DNA of 60,037 nt from Pectobacterium versatile (GTDB lineage: Bacteria; Pseudomonadota; Gammaproteobacteria; Enterobacterales; Enterobacteriaceae): NCBI RefSeq assembly GCF_020166435.1, contig NZ_JAINZP010000026.1:1-60037 (forward strand), in the 5' to 3' direction. Position numbers and translations under genes: made by a program. The stretch's first letter is position 1. The number at the start of each line of letters is the position of its first letter. Below the pieces are notes generated by a model, which saw only the letters and a program-made list of their open reading frames with translations, did not search any database and was not told the DNA's origin. Of the stretch, positions 18,445-26,644 are shown piece by piece.

Positions 18445-18501
18445 GTGAGCAACAAATGGCAACTCAATGATAAAACCTTCAGTCGGAGTCAATTGGAATG
18501 A
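18445..18501 (+). CDS. 18-codon ORF coupled to the putative effector
   Basis: A GTG with AGGAGG a few bases upstream opens VSNKWQLNDKTFSRSQLE and stops in an ATGA overlap with the next gene. The strong ribosome-binding site belongs to this small ORF, and the next gene has none of its own. It is either a translational-coupling leader or the detached N-terminus of the downstream protein after a frameshift. The sequence alone does not decide between the two. Confidence 0.55.
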   Translation: MSNKWQLNDKTFSRSQLE

Positions 18502-19151
18502 CAACAAGAGAACATATAAAAAATGAGCGTTTAATTTATACCGAACAGCTTGGGTGGATTGATTTAGGCCACGCAAAAGGTGATGATGCGAGGGATTTGT
18601 GGGGGCAGCTCATCAGTGAACCTACGAATCCGTTACTCAAAGGATATTTCCTGGTTAATTATTCTCAGGCCATGCATTATCGCCGTGTACAGACGGGGGT
18701 TCATGCGCAATGGAAGATAAAAAGAGGGTTATCGATAGAGACTAAACGTTCTATTGCGCTCTCCATAATGTTTTACGTCTCTCTAAAGTTTGAAGGGTTA
18801 CAATCTAATCCCCTGTTCTCGCTTGCTACGGATAGCGGTTTTAGCTGTGAAGATCTGGTTTCCAATTTAGTCGGTTTTTATTCAGTAGTTCTTCCCAGAG
18901 ACTATATTTCACTTAGTCAGAAAAAATCGAAAGAATATGCTTTTAAAATATGGGATTACTATGGCCCAGTGGGAAGATATAAGAATAATGAACTCAGACC
19001 ACTCATTTTCCCCGATCCAGAAATGCATGCTTACCCTTATAAAAGACCATTACCACCTTATCTGTCAGCGATAAAGCCTTTTTCATCTTACGAAAACGAT
19101 CTAGTTATCAACACGATTGATGAGAATGTATTTTTGGGATTTAAGTTTTAA
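18498..19151 (+). CDS. Putative Hcp-associated effector (unrecognised family)
   Basis: A 217-residue protein without signal peptide or transmembrane helix. I do not recognise the family with confidence. Candidate functional residues lie in IDLGHAKGDDARDLW near the start, in FSCEDLVSNLVGFYSVVLP in the middle (a Cys followed by Glu-Asp) and in WDYYGPVGRYKNNELRPLIF near the end. A His plus Cys/Asp arrangement would suit a hydrolase, but this is a guess. Its place directly after an orphan hcp and before small membrane proteins suggests a T6SS cargo effector acting in the periplasm or membrane, with the next genes as immunity. It overlaps the upstream 18-codon ORF by four bases and the next gene by one. 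Lower GC than the core genes. Confidence 0.5.
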   Translation: MTTREHIKNERLIYTEQLGWIDLGHAKGDDARDLWGQLISEPTNPLLKGYFLVNYSQAMHYRRVQTGVHAQWKIKRGLSIETKRSIALSIMFYVSLKFEGLQSNPLFSLATDSGFSCEDLVSNLVGFYSVVLPRDYISLSQKKSKEYAFKIWDYYGPVGRYKNNELRPLIFPDPEMHAYPYKRPLPPYLSAIKPFSSYENDLVINTIDENVFLGFKF

Positions 19152-19579
19152 TGAAAACGATCTTAACTATCTTCATTTCATTATCTTCCCTGCTATTTTT
19201 TTGGGGATGGCTTATCATCGTTCCTTATACCGTTTATACGGAGAAAGACATTTTTAAATACTATACATTAACCTATAAAGAAATCAGAGACGTACCGAGA
19301 CTATCAAATAATTATTATTTTTCTTATGGGCCTAGTGATGAATCGACCCCTCAAACCAGTGCTATATATCTTTGTGATTTAACTCATATTAATGAGACTT
19401 ACAGGGAATTGCTTTCTTATGTTGAAAGTACCAAAATACCATTAATTGATGGTTTTAGTTTAGGTAATTACCCGAAATTTCAGGAATATTTTCAGATTGT
19501 AAAAACGAAAGAAAAAAACAATAAAACAGGAAAAGAAAGCGAATGTCTAATGTTGATTTTCTCTAAGGAACAAGGATAA
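19151..19579 (+). CDS. Small membrane-anchored protein, family A copy 1 (candidate immunity)
   Basis: A 142-residue protein with one N-terminal transmembrane segment (about residues 3-24) and a domain predicted outside the cytoplasm. The segment YYTLTYKEIRDVPRLSNNYY aligns with HYTLTLDEVKDIPVISDNYE of the second family A gene at 20508. It begins inside the stop codon of the putative effector (TAATG), so the two are translationally coupled, as expected of an effector-immunity pair. No known family was recognised. Confidence 0.6.
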   Translation: MKTILTIFISLSSLLFFWGWLIIVPYTVYTEKDIFKYYTLTYKEIRDVPRLSNNYYFSYGPSDESTPQTSAIYLCDLTHINETYRELLSYVESTKIPLIDGFSLGNYPKFQEYFQIVKTKEKNNKTGKESECLMLIFSKEQG

Positions 19580-19682
19580 TTAACACTATAATTTAATGAA
19601 TAGCGTAATCGATTAAAAAATGAGTACATTCGCGTTTGAGCTGTCCTTGGCTTAGAAATAAGTCCAAAAGGCGTTATCATTA

Positions 19683-19775
19683 ATAAAAAATGACTACATT
19701 TATAACGTCAATTTTCATTTCTATTCGGTCTTATGTCTTTTCTATACACGGGTTAATCTCTGTCCGTACAGATAA
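19683..19775 (+). pseudogene. Fossil family B gene with internal deletion
   Basis: This frame reads IKNDYIYNVNFHFYSVLCLF, then YTRVNLCPYR and a stop. The first part aligns with the N-terminus of the intact family B proteins (KNSYIYNIYFYAYSALCLF at 20169; YSVLCLF at 20983). The second aligns with their C-termini (YTRVTICPYW). About 70 codons between the halves are missing, in frame, and no start codon remains. It ends six bases before the next intact family B gene. Confidence 0.75.
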
Positions 19776-19781
19776 TGCACT

Positions 19782-20078
19782 ATGAAAAACATAAACACAT
19801 TACTCTTTGCTTTCTGTTTTTATCTCTATTCACTTCTCTGCGCTCTAATCATATTGATCACATCAATAAGAGACTATGAAGGAATGGTTGATGGGGTAGA
19901 AATAAGAAATCTCTGTGAGATACCTGAAGCGGACTCCGATGGTTTCTTTGCGTTTATTATCATCCCCCTATCAATTCCTTTCTTGCTTGTAAAGAAAAGC
20001 CTGGCTAGGATAATCACTTATATTGTGATTTTATTTTATTATTTATGGAGTTTTTATATTAGATTTTATTTTTGCTAG
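19782..20078 (+). CDS. Small inner-membrane protein, family B copy 1
   Basis: A 98-residue protein with three hydrophobic segments (about residues 5-27, 52-69 and 75-95). Conserved with the two later copies are DYEGMVDG (compare EYEWMIDG), LCEIPEADSDG (compare FCEVPEGDTDG), IIPLSIPFLL, RIITY and a terminal Tyr-Cys. The layout is reminiscent of the DUF2645/YjeO small membrane proteins of E. coli, but that link is from memory and tentative. It is a candidate immunity protein within the hcp island. Confidence 0.6.
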   Translation: MKNINTLLFAFCFYLYSLLCALIILITSIRDYEGMVDGVEIRNLCEIPEADSDGFFAFIIIPLSIPFLLVKKSLARIITYIVILFYYLWSFYIRFYFC

Positions 20079-20168
20079 AATAAAAAATCATAACACCTTC
20101 GCATAGTAGCCCAGGGTTATAAAAAAGCATCATTAATATGTGGTTAAAAACGGCTGAGTGATTGATAA

Positions 20169-20492
20169 ATGTTAAGAAAAAATAGCTATATCTACAACAT
20201 CTATTTTTATGCCTATTCTGCGTTATGCCTTTTTTGGATCAATGCTTTTTCTACCATTGAATATGAATGGATGATAGATGGCGACTCAGTTGCAGATTTC
20301 TGTGAAGTTCCAGAAGGCGATACTGATGGTTCTTTCAGTTTTATCATTGTTCCTTTATCTATACCCTTTTTTCTGGCTAATCGCCTTCTGATTGAACGAA
20401 ACATACTAAGAATAATCACCTATCTTGCGATACTTATGTACCACTCATACCGTTTCTATACGCGGATTAGTCTCTGTTCCATAGCTCATTAA
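20169..20492 (+). CDS. Small inner-membrane protein, family B copy 2
   Basis: A 107-residue paralog of its neighbours at 19782 and 20983. Shared positions include YFYAYSALCLF, IEYEWMIDGDS, FCEVPEGDTDG, FIIVPLSIPFFL, RIITYLAILMY and FYTRISLC. It has three predicted membrane segments and one extra-cytoplasmic loop with a conserved Cys. The next gene starts about 15 bp after its stop, so copy 2 and the second family A gene are probably co-transcribed. Confidence 0.6.
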   Translation: MLRKNSYIYNIYFYAYSALCLFWINAFSTIEYEWMIDGDSVADFCEVPEGDTDGSFSFIIVPLSIPFFLANRLLIERNILRIITYLAILMYHSYRFYTRISLCSIAH

Positions 20493-20507
20493 GAAAGAGT
20501 GAATGAC

Positions 20508-20942
20508 ATGCTAACATTCAAATATAGTGACTTCATAAAAGCAATATTTTTACTATTTTTCTCAATTGGCGTATTTATTATTTCCGCAGGTTTACTCTAC
20601 GAAGAAAGCTATCACTACAAAAAAGATGATTACTTTACACATTATACTTTAACCCTAGATGAAGTAAAAGACATACCTGTTATTTCTGACAACTACGAAT
20701 TTTACTATTATTCATCAGATGGCACGCAGCGATTAACCAATGGCGTAGTTTTTTATAACCCAATGCCTGAGCGTAAAGCTGAATTGATAAAATACATAGA
20801 GACGCTTGGATTTAAAAAAACCAAGAGCATTCCATGGATTTATGGAAATATAAGTGAAGTATGGATAAAAGGACATGATGAGGTTAATATAATACAAGAT
20901 GATAAAAATAGAACGATTGATATCTCATTTATTAAATATTAA
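20508..20942 (+). CDS. Small membrane-anchored protein, family A copy 2
   Basis: A 144-residue paralog of the gene at 19151: one N-terminal transmembrane segment (about residues 10-31), then FTHYTLTLDEVKDIPVISDN, the signature of this family. The C-terminal part (WIYGNISEVWIKGHDEVNII) has diverged from copy 1. An in-frame GTG at 20499 is a possible alternative start. It lies between family B copies 2 and 3, making an A-B order repeated along the island. Confidence 0.6.
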   Translation: MLTFKYSDFIKAIFLLFFSIGVFIISAGLLYEESYHYKKDDYFTHYTLTLDEVKDIPVISDNYEFYYYSSDGTQRLTNGVVFYNPMPERKAELIKYIETLGFKKTKSIPWIYGNISEVWIKGHDEVNIIQDDKNRTIDISFIKY

Positions 20943-20982
20943 TATTCATTTTTCATAAAGATTAAAAAAGGAATTTGAAAGC

Positions 20983-21285
20983 ATGATTAGTAAAAATCAC
21001 ATATATAGCATCTATTTTTATGTTTATTCTGTCCTATGTCTTTTTTTAATTCATGCTTTTTCATCAATCGAATATGAATGGCTATTTGGTGACAGCTCAC
21101 TTGAAAATTTTTGTGAAAATCCGAGAAGCTATGCTGATAGTTTTTCAAATTTCATTATCATCCCTTTGTCTATCCCTTTTCTTTTGGTTAAACGAACACC
21201 ACCAAGAATAATTACCTACCTTGTTATTCTCATGTATTACTCAGGCAGTTTCTATACACGCGTGACTATCTGCCCGTACTGGTAA
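20983..21285 (+). CDS. Small inner-membrane protein, family B copy 3
   Basis: A 100-residue protein, the last of the family B copies: IYFYVYSVLCLF, IEYEWLFGDSS, NFCENPRSYADS, FIIIPLSIPFLL, RIITYLVILMYY and FYTRVTICPYW. AAGGAAT precedes the ATG. The fossil at 19683 is closest to this copy at its C-terminus. The island ends here, 20 bp before the hairpin that terminates curA from the other side. Confidence 0.6.
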   Translation: MISKNHIYSIYFYVYSVLCLFLIHAFSSIEYEWLFGDSSLENFCENPRSYADSFSNFIIIPLSIPFLLVKRTPPRIITYLVILMYYSGSFYTRVTICPYW

Positions 21286-21305
21286 CATACTCTGTCGAGT
21301 GCAAA

Positions 21306-21327
21306 ACTCGCCGCCGCAGCGGCGAGT
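21306..21327 (-). terminator. Terminator of curA
   Basis: ACTCGCCGC-CGCA-GCGGCGAGT is a perfect 9-bp stem with a tetraloop. On the minus strand it is followed by TTTTG and lies just after the curA stop codon. It may also stop readthrough from the hcp island. Confidence 0.7.
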
Positions 21328-21335
21328 CCGGTGTA

Positions 21336-22373
21336 TCAGGCATCTGGCCCGATTCTGACCACTAACTTACCGAAGTTTCGGCCGTGCAGCAGGCCGATAA
21401 AGGCCTCTGGGGCATTTTCCAACCCGTCGACAATCTCTTCCCGATATTTGATCTTACCTTCCTCCACCCATGGCGAAACATCCTTCCAGAACTCATCGAA
21501 GCGATGACCATAATCATCAAAGATAATGAATCCCTGCATCCGAATACGTTTCTTCAGGATCGTCCCCATCAGTAGCGGTAAGCGATCCGGCCCATCCGGT
21601 AACCCTGTGGCATTGTAGCCAGAGACGAGTCCGCACACCGGAATACGCGCCGAGGTATTCAGCAGCGGCAACACGGCGTCAAAGACTTTTCCGCCGACGT
21701 TTTCAAAGTAGATGTCGATTCCCTGCGGGCAGGCTTGTTTCAGCTGTTCGGCAAAATCATCCGCCCGGTGGTCAAGACAAGCATCAAACCCCAACACCTC
21801 AACCGCGTAGCGACATTTCTCTGCGCCACCCGCCACACCAACAACCCGGCAGCCTTTCAATTTCCCGAGCTGCCCAACCGTCGCACCCACCGGGCCGGTC
21901 GCGGCGGCCACAACCAGCGTTTCACCCGCTTTAGGCTGGCCGATATCCGTTAGGCCCATATAGGCGGTGAAGCCCGGCATACCCAGCACGCCCAATGCGT
22001 AGGAAGGATTCGTCGGCGACTGACCCAGATTCGTTAATCCTTTACCGTCAGAAATCGCATAATCCTGCCAGCCGCTGAAGGACAGCACCCAATCGCCAGT
22101 CTGATAATCCGGGTGTTTTGACGCCACCACGCGGCTGATTGTCCCGCCGACCATCACGTCATTCAGTTCGACAGGTTTGGCATAAGAAGGGGCGTCGCTC
22201 ATGCGGCCACGCATATAAGGGTCAAGGGAAAGGAACACCGTACGCAGCAGGATATGCCCTGAATCGACCTGTGGGACAGGCTGCTGTTCCAGACGGAAAG
22301 TCTCTTGTGTTGGCGCGCCGTGCGGGCGCTGAGCCAGAACCACACGGCGGTTAATTTGATCGGTTTGCGGCAT
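21336..22373 (-). CDS. curA: NADP-dependent oxidoreductase (curcumin reductase CurA family)
   Basis: A 345-residue zinc-independent MDR-family reductase, the same length as E. coli CurA (YncB). It has the N-terminal RRVVLAQRPHGAPT, SLDPYMRGRMSD, a nucleotide-binding stretch AATGPVGATVGQLGKLKG and the C-terminal EAFIGLLHGRNFGKLVVRI. It reduces activated C=C bonds of enones with NADPH; the natural substrate is uncertain. GGAGGA precedes the ATG by six bases. It stands alone. Confidence 0.92.
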   Translation of the reverse strand: MPQTDQINRRVVLAQRPHGAPTQETFRLEQQPVPQVDSGHILLRTVFLSLDPYMRGRMSDAPSYAKPVELNDVMVGGTISRVVASKHPDYQTGDWVLSFSGWQDYAISDGKGLTNLGQSPTNPSYALGVLGMPGFTAYMGLTDIGQPKAGETLVVAAATGPVGATVGQLGKLKGCRVVGVAGGAEKCRYAVEVLGFDACLDHRADDFAEQLKQACPQGIDIYFENVGGKVFDAVLPLLNTSARIPVCGLVSGYNATGLPDGPDRLPLLMGTILKKRIRMQGFIIFDDYGHRFDEFWKDVSPWVEEGKIKYREEIVDGLENAPEAFIGLLHGRNFGKLVVRIGPDA

Positions 22374-22467
22374 AATATCCTCCGTTAAACAAAGCGTGTT
22401 GATAAAATCACTTCGTTAACAATAGGATCTGTTCTTTCATCTGGCTACGCAAACCGTGCGGCGTTCA

Positions 22468-22974
22468 TTATGCCGTTTTGCTTTTTTCGTAACGCGACAT
22501 GCGATCCAGATACCCCATGACAAGTGCAGACAGCACAAACGTCAAATGGATAATCACATACCACATCAGCTTGTTATCCGGAATATTACGGGCATCCATG
22601 AACACGCGCAGCAGATGGATCGACGAGATAGCGACAATCGAGGCGGCAACTTTGTTTTTCAGCGAGCCGGAGTCCATCTTACCGAGCCAGTTCAGCTTTT
22701 CTCTGCCTTTGGAGATATCCAGCGCCGAGACAAAGTTCTCGTAACCGGACAGCATCACCATCACCAGCAATCCGCCGACCAGCGTCATATCGATCAGTGA
22801 CAGCAGCACCAGCACCAAATCTGCTTCAGCGATATCCAGGATATTGGGCAGGACGTGGAACACCTCCTGGAAAAATTTGATCGCCAGCGCCAGCAAACCC
22901 AGCGATAGCCCGAGGTAAACAGGGGCAAGCAGCCAGCGCGATGAGTACATCAGATTCTCAATAAAACGTTCCAT
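22468..22974 (-). CDS. yqhA: UPF0114 membrane protein YqhA
   Basis: A 168-residue inner-membrane protein nearly identical to E. coli YqhA through [52 protein letters not shown] and [20 protein letters not shown]. Three to four transmembrane segments are predicted. The function of UPF0114 is unknown; homologs have been discussed as ion-channel-like proteins. Confidence 0.94.
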   Translation of the reverse strand: MERFIENLMYSSRWLLAPVYLGLSLGLLALAIKFFQEVFHVLPNILDIAEADLVLVLLSLIDMTLVGGLLVMVMLSGYENFVSALDISKGREKLNWLGKMDSGSLKNKVAASIVAISSIHLLRVFMDARNIPDNKLMWYVIIHLTFVLSALVMGYLDRMSRYEKSKTA

Positions 22975-23299
22975 AACTCACTATATGCAGGTGGAAAAGA
23001 GGGAAATAATAGCGAAAAGTCCTGCTGTGGTGTTAATCAATTCTTGAGCAGAATGCACCATTTACAGAATGCTCTGCCCTGTCGTGCCCTCAGCGATGAT
23101 TTCCGCGTTTTGTGATCCGGCCTGCACTCACCTTCAAACCGATGCCGTCCTCCTGCTGCTCGTGGCACGCATCTGAAGGTTCACCCTTTTTCACCTTCCT
23201 ACACTGTCTAGCGCCAGCAGGTCTGGCAGCAATCATACACTGCACTCTACATTCAGAGCCGAATACAGGCTTACCACAAAGTAAAACAAGGGGTTACGC
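22975..23299 (+). promoter_or_regulatory. Intergenic region before rhaT
   Basis: About 325 bp with no gene. It should carry the rhaT promoter and possibly RhaS and CRP sites, because rhaT is rhamnose-induced in E. coli. A TGTGA half-site at 23111 has no good partner half, so no CRP site is claimed. AAGGGG precedes the rhaT ATG. Confidence 0.35.
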
Positions 23300-24334
23300 A
23301 TGAACGATCCTATTTTCCTTGGTATTTTCTGGCATTTCATCGGTGCGGCCAGCGCGGCCTGTTTCTATGCACCGTTTAAGCAAGTCAAAAACTGGTCGTG
23401 GGAAACCATGTGGTCACTGGCCGGATTTTTCTCGTGGATTATCCTGCCCTGGAGCATCAGCTGGTGGTTACTGCCTGATTTTTGGCGTTATTACGGTTCG
23501 TTCGATATGGCGACCCTACTCCCTGTTTTTCTCTTCGGCGCGATGTGGGGCATCGGCAATATCAACTACGGCCTGACAATGCGCTACCTTGGCATGTCGA
23601 TGGGCATCGGTATCGCCATCGGCGTCACGCTGATTATCGGTACGCTGATGACACCCGTCCTGCAAGGTAAGTTCTCCATTCTGTTTGGTTCGGCGGGCGG
23701 ACGCATGACGCTACTGGGCGTGCTGGTCGCAGTCATTGGCGTCGCCATTGTTAGCTACGCTGGCTTACTGAAAGAGCGTGCACTCGGTATTCGTGCCGAG
23801 GAATTCAACCTGAAAAAAGGGCTGATTCTAGCCGTGATGTGCGGCATCTTCTCCGCTGGCATGTCCTTTGCGATGGATGCCGCGAAACCCATGCACACCG
23901 CAGCACAAACGCTGGGGATCAATGCGCTGTATGTCGCACTCCCCAGCTACGTAGTGATTATGGGCGGTGGTGCCATCGTCAATCTGGGCTTCTGCTTCAT
24001 TCGTTTGGCAACCTGCAAGGGCATTTCATTAAAAGCCGATCTGGCACAGGCCAAACCGTTACTGATTGCCAACGCGCTCTTCGCCATTCTGGGCGGCGTC
24101 ATGTGGTATTTGCAGTTCTTCTTCTATGCCTGGGGACACGCCAACATTCCGGCTGATTACACCTACATCAGTTGGATGCTGCACATGAGTTTCTACGTAC
24201 TGTGCGGCGGCATCGTCGGTCTGCTGTTTAAAGAGTGGAAGGCCGTTGGTCAGAAGCCAGTACGCGTGCTGGTTCTCGGCTGCATGGTCATTATTCTGGC
24301 GGCGAATATCGTCGGACTAGGAATGGCCGTGTAA
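23300..24334 (+). CDS. rhaT: L-rhamnose/proton symporter RhaT
   Basis: A 344-residue, ten-helix inner-membrane transporter, the same length as E. coli RhaT. Long stretches are shared, for example [59 protein letters not shown] and [19 protein letters not shown]. It imports rhamnose, a breakdown product of pectic rhamnogalacturonan. In E. coli rhaT is next to rhaR and convergent with it; here the orientation is kept but about 9.9 kb of accessory DNA separates them. Confidence 0.97.
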   Translation: MNDPIFLGIFWHFIGAASAACFYAPFKQVKNWSWETMWSLAGFFSWIILPWSISWWLLPDFWRYYGSFDMATLLPVFLFGAMWGIGNINYGLTMRYLGMSMGIGIAIGVTLIIGTLMTPVLQGKFSILFGSAGGRMTLLGVLVAVIGVAIVSYAGLLKERALGIRAEEFNLKKGLILAVMCGIFSAGMSFAMDAAKPMHTAAQTLGINALYVALPSYVVIMGGGAIVNLGFCFIRLATCKGISLKADLAQAKPLLIANALFAILGGVMWYLQFFFYAWGHANIPADYTYISWMLHMSFYVLCGGIVGLLFKEWKAVGQKPVRVLVLGCMVIILAANIVGLGMAV

Positions 24335-24530
24335 GCGCCTTATCATCGCGTTCGGTGCCACCAAAGCGAGTACCGAATGCGATGGCACAGCATCCATCAG
24401 CTGGCGGAAAAAATGCGTTGAGCCGTTGATATTACTGCATTCCTCCCTATATGCTGCCTTTCTGAATACGCCATTATTCATCATGATGCGAACCCAGCCT
24501 CATCGAATACACAAAAACTAAGGATTCGTC

Positions 24531-25046
24531 ATGGGGACCTCTGAAAAAATCGCTTTCTTCATGCTACTAAAAGCCTTCGATCGGCTGGGCAATGTCCTTC
24601 AATCGATGGACATTACTTTACCGAAAGCAGTTGTTTTACTTACAGACGATCTTTGGGGCTACCTTGCCTCAGAAGCTCAGTACATCAACATTAATCCAGC
24701 GCTTGAGGCTATCGATGCTGCCGTGGAGGATGAACAGGGTGCGAATAGCGAGGAGATTTTAAAAAACCTTTATCTATACGCCTTTTCAGATTTTCTGATG
24801 TTTTTCTCCGAAGGAAAGGCAAACCTAGAAGCCGCAGAACCGTCGATTATTGATGTTTATGATTACATGGCGGCTCAACAATTTTTACTCAACGAGAAAG
24901 AAGGAAAAGCGGTCATTTTGAGTGATGATGACGAAGAAAAGATAAAAAATGATCCACTGTATGTGAACGAACTGACTGCTCTGAGAACAGACAGGGCTTT
25001 CGCTGAAAACATCGTTTTGTGGGACAACGCGGTGGCATTCCGATGA
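24531..25046 (+). CDS. Hypothetical acidic protein
   Basis: A 171-residue, Glu/Asp-rich soluble protein without signal peptide or membrane helix; I do not recognise it. AAGGATT precedes the ATG. It is the first of three same-strand genes (16-bp gap, then a four-base overlap) whose second member is a DUF2750 protein, with a SUKH immunity gene and gene fragments nearby. Acidic small proteins in such settings are often immunity proteins to polymorphic toxins; that is inference from context only. Confidence 0.55.
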   Translation: MGTSEKIAFFMLLKAFDRLGNVLQSMDITLPKAVVLLTDDLWGYLASEAQYININPALEAIDAAVEDEQGANSEEILKNLYLYAFSDFLMFFSEGKANLEAAEPSIIDVYDYMAAQQFLLNEKEGKAVILSDDDEEKIKNDPLYVNELTALRTDRAFAENIVLWDNAVAFR

Positions 25047-25062
25047 GGATATTATTTAAATA

Positions 25063-25449
25063 ATGACGAGCGCGCACCTTAAAAAAATTGAAAATATTTA
25101 TCGTTTAGACTCACAAGAAAGGTGTGATTACTTTATCCGTAAGATTACTGATTTTGAAATTGTTTGGGGATTATTTAATGAGGGATGGGCAACGGCGATA
25201 TCCGATCAGAAAATGGCAATTCCCTTCTGGCCGGAGGAAAGTTTTGCCACACTGTGCGCTAATGATGAATGGGCTGGATTCACAGCAAAAGCCATTGAGT
25301 TAAACGAATTCCTATCACGTTGGCTCCCTGGGATGCAGAACGACGGTAGAATATGTCAGATTTTCCCCATTCCAAGTGAACACGGTTTTTTCATTCCTCC
25401 TGCAACCTTACTGCACGCCATTAAAGATGAATGTGAACAATACGAGTGA
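25063..25449 (+). CDS. DUF2750 family protein
   Basis: A 128-residue cytoplasmic protein with the DUF2750 pattern: RYFIRKITDFE-like opening (here RCDYFIRKITDFEIVWGLF), then GWATAISDQKMAIPFWPEESFA and AIELNEFLSRWLPGM. Members are small, single-domain and often occur in immunity clusters of polymorphic-toxin loci; no biochemical function is known. The stop codon overlaps the GTG start of the next gene (GTGA). Confidence 0.7.
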   Translation: MTSAHLKKIENIYRLDSQERCDYFIRKITDFEIVWGLFNEGWATAISDQKMAIPFWPEESFATLCANDEWAGFTAKAIELNEFLSRWLPGMQNDGRICQIFPIPSEHGFFIPPATLLHAIKDECEQYE

Positions 25450-25919
25450 CCGTTCAGTTTACAATTTATCCCGAAAGACATTTATTTGAATCTTGTGGAA
25501 ATGAGCAAAGGGAAATGACGATGTCAGCGTTTTTTAACGAAATAGACAGGCTTTCCCCGAGAGAGTTGCAACGCTATGCTTCCGTCTGTTTGCAGGCCTA
25601 TTGCAACGCAAAATTAATCCAACACCCATCGATCGACGTGTTGATAGCTCATCTTAATCATTACCCTGAGAGTGGCAGTCTGGTTGAATGGGAAAGGAAA
25701 GGCGCGTTGCTGCCGCTAAATGGGCGGGGAGATGATATACCACAAGATCTGATCCTATCGATCTCACCACAGGATATTGAAACATTCTCTTATCTTGTTG
25801 ATATCGTAGTAGAGGTCGGAATCGTGGATATGTACGGGGCACCAACAACGCTTCCGGCTGAGTTTGTTACGAAGATAGCCTTGATTCTGTCCAAAAATAA
25901 TATCGACCTGCCTGAGTGA
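25446..25919 (+). CDS. Hypothetical protein, coupled to DUF2750 gene
   Basis: A 157-residue soluble protein starting at GTG 25446 inside the preceding stop codon. Alternative ATGs at 25515-25521 (reading MTMSAFFNEIDRLSPREL) have an AGGG nearby and would give a shorter protein of about 132-134 residues. I do not recognise a family. Coupling to the DUF2750 gene suggests a shared function, possibly immunity. Confidence 0.5.
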   Translation: MTVQFTIYPERHLFESCGNEQREMTMSAFFNEIDRLSPRELQRYASVCLQAYCNAKLIQHPSIDVLIAHLNHYPESGSLVEWERKGALLPLNGRGDDIPQDLILSISPQDIETFSYLVDIVVEVGIVDMYGAPTTLPAEFVTKIALILSKNNIDLPE

Positions 25920-25920
25920 A

Positions 25921-26181
25921 ACCTGCATTCGCACCGAAAATGGTGATGTCTATTTTAAAGAAACATCCCTAGACAACCGTGCTGAATATGACGTGCGACT
26001 GACCCATGAGGACGATAGCTCTCTGTGGCTTCAGGTTAACGTTAAATCAGTTGATCTTTACGTGCTCGTGCGAGAAACCCTAAACGGGAAACCTTTCAAA
26101 TGCTTTGAAGATGGGGATGCGGAGAGTGAAGTAGAACTCAACGAGGCTTTTCGCCTCAACACATTACTCAATCCGCTCTGA
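25921..26181 (+). pseudogene. Gene fragment without a clear start
   Basis: A frame open from about 25900 reads TCIRTENGDVYFKETS, then RLTHEDDSSLWLQVNVKS and FRLNTLLNPL before its stop. It looks protein-like (balanced composition, alternating hydrophobic pattern) but has no ATG; only a GTG at 25993 could start a 62-residue product. It is probably the C-terminal remnant of a longer gene truncated at its 5' end. Its last 18 bp overlap the end of the convergent SUKH gene. Confidence 0.45.
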
Positions 26182-26592
26182 CACCGTCAGGAACGCGCCA
26201 AAATTATCCGCCTGCTGGGTTGCTTCTCCCGTTTCGTGTGACCATAAAACAATAATCGGCTCCCCTGCTTTTCCTAATACGGCGTAATCAAAACAGTAAT
26301 AATCTCCCGTACCACACTCCGCAAAAGGCAGAAGGGTAGAGAAATCCTGTGCCGTATCGGAAAAATTGCTCAGCCACGCCTGCCAATCTTCTTCAAAATG
26401 ACGAACGATTGATTCCCATGTTTTTCTCGGGTCGCGGGAATCAAATACTGGGAATATCGTTAATGCTCCAAGCGCTCTGCCATTATTCACCAGAAGCCAG
26501 TCCGAAAAAGAGAGAGGCAGCTTACGGCCTAGTTCACGTCCTGCGGCTTGAATAGCCTCTATCGATGTGCCAATGACGCGTATTCTGGCCAT
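26164..26592 (-). CDS. SMI1/KNR4 (SUKH) family protein, likely immunity protein
   Basis: A 142-residue cytoplasmic protein with SUKH-type features: LPLSFSDWLLVNNG (the PxxYxxFLxxxNG-like motif), TIFPVFDSRD, LPFAECGTGDYYCFDY and PIIVLWSHETGE. SUKH proteins commonly neutralise nuclease or other toxins of contact-dependent and T6SS systems. The start at 26592 is chosen because GAGGAA precedes the ATG; the longer open frame to 26673 runs into decayed sequence of another gene. The matching toxin is not present intact. Confidence 0.75.
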   Translation of the reverse strand: MARIRVIGTSIEAIQAAGRELGRKLPLSFSDWLLVNNGRALGALTIFPVFDSRDPRKTWESIVRHFEEDWQAWLSNFSDTAQDFSTLLPFAECGTGDYYCFDYAVLGKAGEPIIVLWSHETGEATQQADNFGAFLTVSERIE

Positions 26593-26644
26593 CGTTCCTC
26601 GCTTATTAAAATGCATCTCACTTTGGTCAAATCCTTTAATCAGG

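Noticed and set aside
23111-23126. A CRP site upstream of rhaT (TGTGA at 23111).
   Set aside because: The second half-site does not match TCACA, so it is not listed as a binding site.
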